Source: Maniola hyperantus (Eukaryota; Arthropoda; Insecta; Lepidoptera; Nymphalidae). From it: a stretch of DNA of 64,000 nucleotides. The translations under genes were made by a program, and so were the position numbers. The DNA lies in the NCBI RefSeq assembly GCF_902806685.2, contig NC_048553.1, positions 10,213,099 to 10,277,098 on the forward strand, in the 5' to 3' direction. How positions within the stretch are numbered: the stretch's first letter is position 1; each line of letters opens with the position of its first letter. Positions 1-12,400 of this stretch are shown one piece after another. The notes under the pieces are model-generated. The model was not told the DNA's origin. It did no database searches and worked only from the letters and a program-made list of their open reading frames with translations.

Positions 1-428
1 ACGCCACTACTTCGCCGTCTTCGTGGTCCGCTCTGTAACACAAAAGTGTATTAGAGTGAAGCCACACGACGTGTTGCGTTTGCGGTGCGGCGCAAGAGCG
101 TTGCCGCTGCGTCATCCTACATAGAAATCGCTATACCATGCCACACGATGCGTTATGACGTCGTGCACGTGCAGCGACGCACTGCACGCGCAACGGACAT
201 CGGATCAAAGAGCCGAGGCGGGGAGGGGCGGTGCGTTGCAACGCCATTATTTTTGCCCGAGCGGCAACGCAGTGCCCGTGTGGCACCCAATACTCAAATC
301 CACAGCGGTGCGGCGCCGCAACGCTCCGGAAACGTGCGTTATAAATAGCTCCCAAAAATAATTTTATCTTAGTTTTACGGAAGAGAAGAAATAGACATCG
401 CGGACACTTAAGAATAATTTACACTCAC
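1..428. other. Start of puf intron 48: no gene seen
   Basis: A GC-rich stretch (60-345) with repeated GCAACG/GCGTTGC motifs, unlike the surrounding AT-rich intron, suggests an unclassified repeat. No exon with USP34 similarity was found here. Confidence 0.5.
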
Positions 429-3400
429 AGTATGTAATTGAAGGCGATGTGCTTGGTGAGCCGCTGGTTGGCCAGCATCAGTTGCACGTTCTCGGGACAG
501 TCCACCGACACGGCGTGCCAAAAGGTAAGCAGCGCCTGTTTGTTGGGGTGGACCGCCACTGAAGGCTCCGATATCGCGGGGTGGTATAGCTCCCATAGAT
601 CATTGAAGTACTGACCGAACTATGGACAAAAGAGACAATATTTAACAGTAAATACAATATAGCTACCAGTGGCGTGCACAGAGTTCGAAGCCAGGGTAAG
701 CATTAGTAAGATAGGCCTTAGATACACCTTATAATATAGACCTACTGAATGACAGGTCATAAAGAGAAATGGGCACTGGTCATTTCAACTAGGGTAAGCA
801 GCACTTTTATGCTTCTATGAATTGCACGCCACTGATAGCTACGCTACGGCTAAAATTTACTCCCCTCCCTAGCCCCCTGCTGCCTATGTCGCACGGAGTA
901 CGTTTTGCGTCGCGCAATATCAATAAAATAATAAATAAAAATACTTTTTATATATTATAAATACTATCTGTCCCGGCTTACTCACGTGTGTAGTCGACGT
1001 TAGCCCGACTAGTTTCGAACCCATACGGGGTCCTTTTTCAAGGGAGTCCGTCCGCGCCCGCGCCGCGGTTTTGACTGCGGGACGCACGTGCCGCTGCCCG
1101 TAGAGCCCGTTGTGAGGGTGGCTGGGGTGGGGGGGGAGACAGCTGCCGATCGTCTCCCGACAGTTCCTGCTGTTCTTCATCACCTACTTAACCTATGTCA
1201 AGGGTATAACGGACAAGATAGGCCATCACCTGCGTCGTAAGTTTGACATAAAGACCAGATTCCGGCCCCCTGGACAAATACGGAGTATGTTGCGCTCACC
1301 GAAAGACAGGGATCCTCTTAACGTACCCGGTGTGTATATGATTCCCTGTGAATGTGGCCATAACTATATAGGCGAGACCAGTCGGAACATCCAGACGAGA
1401 GTGATGGAACACATACGCAGCGTCAAAAATGTAGACACCAATGGGTCAGCAATAGCAGAACATATCCAGAATTCGGGTACGACGCACTACATACGATTCG
1501 ACAAGGTTTCCGTGTTGTCCCGGGAAAAGTTTCTAGTACCGCGGAAGATACGGGAAGCGATCGAAATTAGTCGCCACCCGAATTTCAATCGTGACAATGG
1601 ATGGATGCTACCCTCAGCGTGGAAACCGCTTTTTGACGCTAAGACAAGGGCATCAGTCGTGGGACGGGACACCATTAGCTCCGCGTGCCTGGATTTCGGT
1701 GACGGTTCCAGTGATGAAGAACAGCAGGAACTGTCGGGAGACGATCGGCAGCTGTCTCCCCCCCCACCCCAGCCACCCTCACAACGGGCTCTACGGGCAG
1801 CGGGACGTGCGTCCCGCAGTCAAAACCGCGGCGCGGGCGCGGACGGACTCCCTTGAAAAAGGACCCCGTATGGGTTCGAAACTAGTCGGGATAACGTCGA
1901 CTACACACGTGAGTAAGCCGGGACAGATAGTATTTATAATGGAAATCACTCACGGTAGTTTAAACGCTAAAACTTTTTATTCAATTAAACTTTAATTAAC
2001 TAAAATTTAAACCACTGATTCGCGATGCCTTTCCTACCGAGAAGAACCAGCCAGAAACTCGGCGGTTGCTCAAGAAACTCGGCGGTTGCAATCTTGGGTT
2101 CGAAACTCCGATATAGTACGCGGCAGAAAGGTTTACAATTTTGTGTCAGGAACCCTGAAGTAAGTTTAATACACCTGTGTCTCAGAATCTCCGCTCCTCC
2201 TCCTCAGTCTCAAACAAAGATTAAGTGTTAACAAGAGAAGATAAGTGAATAAAATCCGTAGTTGGCAGAAGACATTTATTTGGTAAAATTCAATTTAATA
2301 TACAGTACTGTTCGATCATAAGTAATAACTCGATGTAAAGTCAAACAGCGCCATCTAGTAAGTGAGAAGGTAGTTTTTTTTACAATACTTTATCGTTCAC
2401 AATTGGACATACCGCCCACCATGGACAGAATGTCCATCATTCCGCCCACCGTGATCCAACTTCGACAAAAAAATGGACTGTATGATTGAAAAAACCTAAA
2501 TTAATTTAATTTGTTAAGAATCATGGTGAGTGAATCGATGTTAGTTAAGACTAGATCATAAGATAGCGGAAATAGTTTACAAAGTTATGGTAGGTACAGT
2601 TAACATTCTCAATAAGATCATATCGTTAACATGGTAAAAGGGATCAACAAATAATTAGTGATTAACTAATACTCAACCAATACCTTAGGTAGACAAAGGC
2701 AAATTGGTGACTAAATAATAAAATCATTGATATAAAACGTTGTTATACTACAAACACAAAACAACAAAATTAATCCAAATTGGAGACTAAATAATTAAAT
2801 CATTGATATAGAACGACGTGATACTACAAACACAAAACAACAAAATTAATCCAAATTGAAGACTAAATAATTAAATCATTGATATAGAACGACGTGATAC
2901 TACAAACACAAAACAACAAAATTAATACAAATTGGTGACTACATAATAAATTCATTGATATAAAACGACGTTATACTACAAACACAAAACAACAAAATTA
3001 ATACAACTGCATGCTTCAAACATTTAATCGTGATGCGTCCTAACCCTTATCAGTATTCACTGGTAGTACACATAGTTTGGCGACGGGTCGTTTGATTATG
3101 ACGCCCCGGCACTTCAGACTAACAACTCGCGTAATGTTGTCCAAACCCGTGTGCTTTGCGGTAACAATGCCTAGCAACCATCTCGCTGGAGGGAGATCAT
3201 CCTCCTTTACTAAAACTATATCGCCGATATTTGGTTCTGGAATCTTGGTTGCCCATTTGTAACGATGCAAGAACTGATTTAAATACTCCTGTGACCATCT
3301 GCGCCAGAATTCTTGTAACATTTTTTGTGTAAGTTGCCAACGTTTAAGAGACGAAATGTTTGAATTTTCATAATTATATTCTGGTACAAGCATCACAGGT

Positions 3401-6400
3401 TCACCTATTAAGAAATGAGCAGGAGTTAAAGGAATAGGATCCTGAGAACTATCACTGATTTGCGATAGTGGCCTAGAGTTCAGGCATGCTTCAATCTGGT
3501 ATAATAACGTGGTTATTTCCTCAAAGGTAAGTGTGTGACTGCCAATCACCCGACGAAGATGATGTTTTGTGGATTTTATCCCTGCCTTCCAAAGTCCACC
3601 GAAGTGTGGTGTATGTGGCGGAATAAAGTGCCATGTCGTTCCGTTGTTTGCTAAACACTCAGCAATCTCCTTGGTCAAATTCTGCCTTTCTTGAGCAAAT
3701 AAATTTTTTAACTCTCGAGAGGCACCCACGAAATTGGTCCCATTGTCACTAAATAAATCAGAGCAATGACCACGGCGTGAGACAAAGCGCTTAAAGGCTG
3801 CAAGGAATCCTTGTGCCGTAAGGTCAGTTACCGCTTCCAAATGTATAGCTCGCGTGGCCATACACACGAACAAACATATATATCCTTTGTAGGATCGATG
3901 ACCTCTTCCCTTTGAAGCTCTGATTTGGATGGGTCCGGCGTAGTCTACACCACTTTGGAAAAATGGACGAGTAGGTGTTACACGAGCTGAAGGTAACTGT
4001 CCCATAAGTTGATCTCTTGTGCGTGCTGCATGACGCACACATATCACACATTTGCGAACGAATAATTTTATTCGGTTTTTTGCATCTATTACCCAGTACT
4101 TAGATCGCAGATAATTAAGCATTGATTGAGGTCCACCATGCAGAGTTTTTTCATGAGCTTCAGCAATGACAAGATCTGTGAGGTGTGATTTTGCAGGCAG
4201 GATCACAGGGTGCTTCATGTCATTAGTAACACTGGCCCTTTCTAGACGACCACCTACTCGCAACGTATCAGTAGTATCCAAAAAGGGATTCAATGAGGTG
4301 AGTTTACTCTTCCTATTTACTGTTCCATGTTGTTTGATGTCATTTATCTCTTGTAGAAAATTATCGTTCTGACATTGTTTTACACAAATGTGCAGCGCTT
4401 CATTTAGTTCTCCACTCGTTAACCATGAAGTAGTCTCATTTGTCTTTGTTTTTCTTGACCTCGCTAAAAATCTTCTACAATAAGCTAAGACTCGGATAAG
4501 TTTTCGTAAGGTAGAAAACTTGTTCCATAATTCAAACTGGTTCGTCTCTCTTAAGTGGCCGACCTTCATTTTCCTTTCTTCTAAATCAGTATCTCCGATC
4601 TGCCCTTGATGATAATCGATAGTGGATTTTCTTAGCAATGCTGGACCAGTCTTCCATAACTGGATCAATTCTAATACTGATGGGTTAACGCCTCGAGAGG
4701 CACAATCCGCTGGGTTGTCTTTGGTTGATACATGTGACCATTGCTCTCTATCTAGTATGGTCAGTATTTCTGATACCCTGTTAGCAATAAACGTTTTCCA
4801 ACGGCTGGGGTGACTGCTTAACCAAGCCAACACTACTGTAGAATCCGTCCAAGCATGTAGCTTTTCCTTTGGAACCTTTAACACTTCTGATACTTCCTGT
4901 AATAATTTTGCAGCCAAAACTGCACCACAAAGTTCCAGTCTCGGAATGGACACTTGTTTAATCGGTGCAACCTTTGTTTTGGATGTAATTAGATAAACAT
5001 AGATGTGTCCCGCTTCATCCACGATGCGAGCATACACTACAGCGGCATATGCTTCGTTAGATGCATCACTGAATCCGTGCAACTCCATCATGGTGTTCTT
5101 ATCGTTCACTCCTATCCATCGTGGGATTTTAAATCCAGTAAGTGCTGTAAGCTCATTGCGGTAATTAATCCAATCTTTAAGTAGATTAGGTGGTAGTTCT
5201 TCGTCCCAGCCTATCCCTGCCAGCCATAACCTTTGGATCATAATTTTTGCTTTGACGATTGCTGGTGCTATCCAACCCATAGGATCGAATAGTTTAGCGA
5301 TATCCGAAACGACCTTTCTTTTTGTTACGGGTTTGTTGACTGCTGGCAGCTGAACAGAGTACTTGAAGTCGTCGGTACGACGGTTCCAGGTAAGTCCCAG
5401 TATCTTGATTGTTTCATCAGTCTTTAACGTCAGGTTATTTTTTGTTGACTTGTTCCCTTGGTTAATTTCATCTAAAAGCTCATCATTATTACTAGACCAC
5501 TTTTGAAGTTCAAATCCTCCTTTGTTCAGTATTTTGCTTATCTCAACAAATAGTTGCTTGCCTTCGGCCACTGACTGGCACCCGGTAAGGAGGTCATCCA
5601 TGTAAAAGTCCTTTAAGATTTTTTCAGTGGCCATCGGAAAGTCCTTTCCTTCATCGTAGGCGGTCTGATGCAGCGACCTGACCGCCAAATAAGGAGCCGA
5701 TGCCGTTCCGAACGTTACACGTGTTAGACGCAGATGTTGAAGGTCTTCGTCAGTTCGTGTCCGCCACACCAGCCGTTGAAAATCGATAGCCTCGTCTGCC
5801 ACCCTGATCTGGCGGTACATTTTAACAATGTCGGCCACCATGCATATGGGATGTATTCTCCACTTCATGATGATATGACGAAGCTCAGCCTGCAGAGTAG
5901 GACCTACCATAAGATCATTGTTAAGGGATGCTCCATTGTTATCCCGACAAGATGCGTCAAACACTACCCTCACCTTGCTTGTGGTTTTATCGGCTCTAAT
6001 TACGGCGTGATGAGGTAAGTAAACACTGCCAGGTTTATCAATCTGTTCTGGATGTATCACCTCCATGTGACCAAGGGTTAAACACTCGGAAATTACATCA
6101 GAATATTGCGTTTTTAAATTGGGTGATTTAAGTAAACGTTTCTCTAGCATAAGAAACCTCGTGATTGCTATCTCTCGTGAATTGCCGTACTTGCAGCTTG
6201 GATCCTCTTCTTTAAACGGTAACTGCACAATGTATCGACCTTCAGAGTCTCTGGTAGTTGTTTCTTGAAAAAAATCTTCACATCGTTGTTCCTCGACCGT
6301 GCGATGGTTTTTACTAAGAGTAAAGTTGTCAGATTCAAGTTCCCAAAATTTCTTGAGATTAAACTCTTCATCATTATTTTGAGCATGCATAGCAATGATA

Positions 6401-9400
6401 GTTGTATAGCAATTTAATGTATCCCTTGTTTCACTTTCCTCACTTACCTGTCCAGACAAAATCCAGCCGAGTTTCGTATTTTGCGCGATTGGTGTCCCTG
6501 GAGGTCCTCGAATCAACCCCTCCACTAAAATATGACAGTAGACGTCGGCACCAAGCAAAGTGTCAATTTTGCTCGGTATGTTAAAGTCGGGATCAGCAAG
6601 CTTCATTTTCGGCAAGTTTGGCCACAAGTGAGCTACAAATTTCCTATCAGGTATGAATGAAGTTAGCTTGTTGAGAACATGTGCCTTAACACGAATGGTA
6701 AATGTTGGATCCTGGAGAGATTGCAACTTTAGATAAACCACGTATTTAGAATCAAGTGATGCGTTGCCCACTCCAGTTATGACACTGTTGGCTTTGACTT
6801 TCTTTAGGCCCAAAAGCCTGACTGCAGACTCCGTTATAAACGAAGCTTGTGATCCTTGGTCAACTAAGGCCCTCAGTGTCATAGTAGACCCAGTGTTTGT
6901 TTCAGCTTTCAATAAGGCTGTTGCTAACAAAACCTGACTTTTTGTATTAGAACAGCAAGTGGTAATATTTTCTATTGTTGTCTCACCTTGTTCTGTTGTG
7001 CTGTTCGTACCAATGTCGTTACTATCCACTGATTGATTGTTAACGCCTGGATTCTGAGTTGACAGGTTAGAACCGTGAATCTGTGAGTGATGTTTTCCCT
7101 TGCAGTATCTGCACCGAGTGGGTAGCCGGCATGAGGATACTAAATGATTTTTCCCTAAGCAGTTAAAACATAAACGGGTACTTTGAACAAAGTTACGACG
7201 TGTTGTTAGATCTGTTTTGGAAAAGTCATTACAATTCCCTAACTTATGATCGGTGCCAGAACAATAAATACAAGAAATCGACTGGTTGTTATCAAAACTG
7301 GTAGATACATGATGTGACTGAGAACCCTTTACTACTTTAGTGCCTAAAAATTCAAGTGATCGAAATCTATGTTCTAAAAACTCTAAAAACTGTTTTAATG
7401 TAGGCAATTCATCGGTGAAACTACAAGCCTTTGCTTCCCATTGTTTACGGGACTCAGTGTCTAGTTTTAATGATAAGATATAAATGACTATGATATCCCA
7501 GTTTTCAACATTAATGCCTATATTTACTAGAGCATTTAAACATTCGTTAGTAGTATCTAAAAGTTCCTTTATAGCTTTCGCTGATTCAAAAGTAATGTTC
7601 TTTTGGCTAAAAAATCGTTTAAAAATACAGTTAGTTATGAATCTCTTATTGTTATATCTACGTTCTAAAATATTCCAACATGTTGTGTAGTTCTCGTTTG
7701 TAATCGCTAGATGCCGAAGCAGCTGTTCAGCTTCACCGGTTAGGTAGCTCTTAAGATAGTGAAGTTTCTGCACGTTCAGGAGCGATTCATTGTTATGTAT
7801 AAGTGCTACAAAGAGATCCCGGAAGGTAGCCCACTCAGAATAGTCGCCAGAGAAATTTGGTATAGTAATTTTAGGTAGCTGCACCCCTCGTTGATTACCA
7901 TCGCATGATGAATCTGAACACGATTTCTTAACGTCTGATGTGGTTCTGAATTTTGAGAGACGTTCTTTTAGTTCTGTTTTGTAATCCATATACACTTCTT
8001 CTGTTAGGCTGTAAATATCTTTCAAGAAGTATTCAGAGGTTTGGACCACCTTTCCATCAAATTCCGACATAATTTTCTGATTAGTATCATAAAAAGTTGA
8101 CCACTCTTTTTCTAAACTTTCCAATCTTGTTTCTATATAACCTTCCGTCACTCTCTCTTTCGGAGATTTTTTAAAGTTCGAATATCCTTTGTTAATTTTT
8201 TTGTTTATATTTTCCTGTATTCTTACTAGCGAATCCATTTTCTGTGTGCGCCAAGGCTATTCCAAATTACGGTATAGGTAAATCTGATAGTTTCTAAGTT
8301 GGGTTTAAACAAATTATTTTCGAGGTAAAATTCTTCAAAATTTCAGTCAAAAGTCCAGTCTATGTTTCAATTTCTAAGTTATTCGAAAATTCGGCTACGT
8401 TCAAGACTCTTCAAAATGTTAAAGTTCAGGTTGCGTTTCAATTTCTAAGTTGAAGTTCATCTATGTCCCAACATTGTTTAAATTTTTTCTATATGGTGAA
8501 ATTTTTCTAAGTTAATGTTATTCGAAAATTCGTCTAAGTCCAAGATTCCTCAAAATATTTCTAAGTGTTTGAAATGTAAAACACTTAGCCAAATTCGGGC
8601 ATGGATTCCCCGTCTCAACCACTTTTCACTTAAAATTCTACAAGTCCATGCAATTTTTAAAGTTAATTAGTTCACTATCTTAAGGTTCACTTTTGGTTAG
8701 ATTTTATTACGACATAATGTACTTACAGTTTACCGCGCACTGGTACTCACAAACAACACACACACTTAATCACTACTTGCTGGGTACTTCCACCAGGGGG
8801 CGCCACTGTTGTCGCAAACTGCACTGACATCCGGTCTCGAAGAGCCATGAATAAAATCCGTAGTTGGCACAAGACATTTATTTGGTAAAATTCAATTTAA
8901 TATACAGTACTGTTCGATCATAAGTAATAACTCGATGTAAAGTCAAACAGCGCCATCTAGTAAGTGAGAAGGTAGTTTTTTTTACAATACTTTATCGTTC
9001 ACAATTGGACAATAAGGAAATGGATAAATTGAAGGTTGTAAGATAGTTCTGTAATTATTATGATCAACCCATCGCCGGCTCACTACAGAGCACGGGTCTC
9101 CTCTCAGAGTGAGCAGGGTTTTGGCCATAGTCTACCACGCGGTCTATGTGCGGATTGGTAGACTTCACACGGAGAACTCTCAGGCATGCAGGTTTCCTCC
9201 CAATGTTTTCCTTCACCGTTAAAGCAAGTGATATTTAGTTACCTAAAACGCAAATAACTCCGAAAAGTTAGAGGTGCGTGCCCGGGATCGAACCCCCGAC
9301 TTTCGACTAGAAGGTGGACGTCCTAACCACTAGGCTATCACATCTTGGTTCTGTAAGTTCTGTAATACATACCATTAGCTTTTCTACCCTGCTGACGACG

Positions 9401-12400
9401 CAGTACGACATAACACCGAAGTACGCCGTCAACTTCATCGTGCCGTGTACCGCGATGTCCGTGTACTTTCGCGCCGCTTTCAATTTGCCGAGGAGCATTG
9501 TGTATACCTGCAACACAAACTTTTGTTTTAAGAGCCCGCTTCATCAAAGCAATAGCTCGTTGGTGAGCCTAAAATAGTGTTGACGGAAACAACGTTATCT
9601 GTGCGTGTCCCCCTTTCCCTCTGCCCGCACTTCATCACGAGAGAGGCCGGGCGAATGAATTTCCCTTTAGATACAAGATCTTTTTATTCAAAAACGGCAA
9701 AGTGAAAATTACAAATTGACGTTTGGAATTTGGACGCCATTTTTTGGCAAAAGAAATTTTTTTTTACAGAAACTAAAGACATTTGAAATTACTGTAAAGT
9801 GAAGTGTGATATGAAGTTGTTAATTTATCAATTTCCTAGTTTTTTTATATAGTTAAATAACGCACGAAGTTGCCTCAAAGTTTGCCCTAAAATAGAGATT
9901 TTTCAAGGGTCATATTAATTATTTCAGGGCATAGATAATGAAGAGATAAATCGATATATGGCTTAGCTGTTGATCTAGAACAACAAAGAACAATATGATA
10001 GGCCTAATACGTTTTTAAGAAGCGTACCCTTAAACAAATGATATAGCGACAACCATAGATTTCTTTACACAGCAGTGAAGTAACGCGAACGTTACTTCCG
10101 TTTGAAAACTATAACTCAAGTTGCGCTTAAAGAAGTTCGAGTTCGCGTTCGCCACCGGCCCAGATACCGTCTGCACGCACGGCGGCGAAACCATCGGATG
10201 CAGCGTAGAGACAATCGGACATGACAACGAGCCCTTAGGGTCCTAGAGCTCGTTGTCATGTCCATTTGTCTCGGCGCTGACAAGAATGGCAGGCCCTAGC
10301 CTATAATATAAATACCTGGTGCAGTGTCTGATGAGCAATGTCGGGAGTAAGCGATATAGGCTTAACCGCAGCAATAGAAAGATCTTCCTCCGGACTGCTG
10401 TCATATCCGGGGACTTTGCTGGGCTGACCGTTGTATCTTGGAACTTGTATACAGCTCTGTGGTGAAAATTTCGTTTGTGTCATTCAGGCTGCATAGTGAA
10501 TGAGTGAAGATACCTGTACCGCCATCTAGTGGCGACCGTCAGTCACCAACGCAACCAGCAGCGGAGTCGCTCCATCTCCTTATGTATAAATTACCTGGTG
10601 TAGTGTATGGTGGGCAGTGTCGGGCAGCTTGGCGAGGTGCAGCGCAGGCGCAGGCAGCGGGCGCGCGCGCGCGTACCCCGCGCGGAAGTTCTGCGAAGGC
10701 ACCAAGGCGACCAGCAACAAGGCCGCCGCCGCACGCACGCGCGCCGGCCCCGCGGCTAGCAGCTGCGCCTCCAGCCAACGGTCCGCAGTGCGTAGAGCCC
10801 ACGCGTGCGCTGCTTTGTTGCGGGGCACCTGCACGTATTTTAAATTCAGTTAGAGGTGTAGAGCTTCGGCGCTATGGCGGCCTCGCACGGAAAGCCAGTT
10901 GGAAAAACCATACTATGTGAACAGGCGCCATGAAACGAGCTGCAGGAGACCGCTCGATAGCGATGCCGCAAGACCGTGGCGTGTGGAAGTCCCTACAAGA
11001 GACCTATATCCAGTAATGAATGTCTATCGGTGATAATAATGATGATGGTGATGTACCGCTTGACTGATTCGGTTCGTGTATTAAGGTGCTGGTTGCGGGA
11101 GGGTTACAGCTAGGTTGATAGCCTTCATTTTAATGTCAACTGTCACCCACCCGCAACCCGCGCTCTAACTACCTCTATACTAATAAACTCGCCAATAAAC
11201 GAATCAAAAATAGCGGCGTTAATCATTCTTTCTCGCTTACACAAACAGTGAACGAGAAAGAGGGAATTATTAGCACAGCAATTTTTGATTCGTTTGGTAT
11301 TTTTGTTGGGATGAGTTATTACTTTTTAGTTGTCACTAAGTTAGCACAGACCTGCATAGCGAGCCATTCCAAGGCCGCGTGCGGACAGACATCGCCTACA
11401 TCCCAGAGTCGTCCCAGCACTAGCTGAGTGAAGCAAGGCAGCCCGCTAGCCGCCCCCGTCCCCCCGCCCGTACCGCCCCCGCTACCCTCCACCAGCAGGG
11501 TCAGCAGCTTAAAAAATGGACCACAGCTCTGAAACAAAATCATATGTTCAGTAAGGAAACAGTAGTCATGGTAATAAAATACATGTATCTTATTACTAAC
11601 GATATAAGGGTCATATTAGATTGCTAAACATGTCCAGCGTTGTTCAGTCACCAATGTCACCTATCACCTTAGTTTGACAGATACAGTGAGGCAATTGCAA
11701 CTAACATCCAAAGCTCAGGCAAGGGCAAGCTTTGGATGTTAGTGAGTAAGCTGAAACATTCGCCTTCCTAGTTTTTTCTTACCTCGGCATGCTTAGCGAT
11801 GGCCTGGAAGATCATGTTGACGATCTTTTGCGCGAGCGCCTCGTTCCAGCGGCACAGCGCGAATATCAGCGAGCGCGTCTGCTGCAGGTTCAGGCAGTCG
11901 CGCGTCTGCTGGTAGATGAAAGGAAACCCCTGCAACAAACAGACAGGATCAGGCACGTTTTTAGATGACTATCACTAGGTGCCAGGTGGACAGACGACAT
12001 CAAAAGAATCGCAGGGAGCCACTGGATTCAGGCGGCGTGAAACCGCGATAAGAGTCCAGTAGTTGACACTAGGGACATCTATCGGTTGACGTCGAGTGCA
12101 GCAGTTCGCAAACCGCGCGCGACAAGGCGCTGACGAGCCTAATGGGCAGCTAAACTGAGATGTCCGGAGGCATCCCACCATTGCTCGACTAGTCCGCTGA
12201 CTAGTTTAACCAATTTGTTTAGAACTCCAGGATTCCTCCAGAATACCTTCGCATGTAATAAAACGCGAGCATCAGGGTCAGGTAAAGCAAGATGGCGTCA
12301 CGCGATCGCTCGACTAGTGCGACCATATTGTCTAGAGCTCAAGGTCTCAGCTTGTCCCCACAGCTTTTCGCCGGTCCACTGCCGGATCCCACCTATAAGG

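Larger units (their letters stand above)
2246..9011 (-). mobile_element. Complete BEL/Pao LTR retrotransposon in puf intron 47
   Basis: The element is 6,766 bp long, oriented like puf. Its two 164-bp LTRs begin TG and end CA and differ at one base (the G/C in GGCAGAAG against GGCACAAG). It is flanked on both sides by the 5-bp target duplication ATAAG (2241-2245 and 9012-9016), the size expected for BEL/Pao. Internal parts in element order are a 5' leader (8239-8847), a single gag-pol frame (3040-8238) and a 3' untranslated region with a minisatellite. The frame is intact, so the copy may be competent or very recently inserted. No env-like frame follows pol. Confidence 0.95.

Noticed and set aside
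85..361. Overlapping short frames in the GC-rich start of the window
   Set aside because: Frames on both strands are equally open because of GC content; no recognisable domain or splice context.
10504..10920. Plus-strand 138-codon Ala/Arg/Pro frame
   Set aside because: It is the complement of GC-rich puf exon 46, whose minus-strand product matches USP34.
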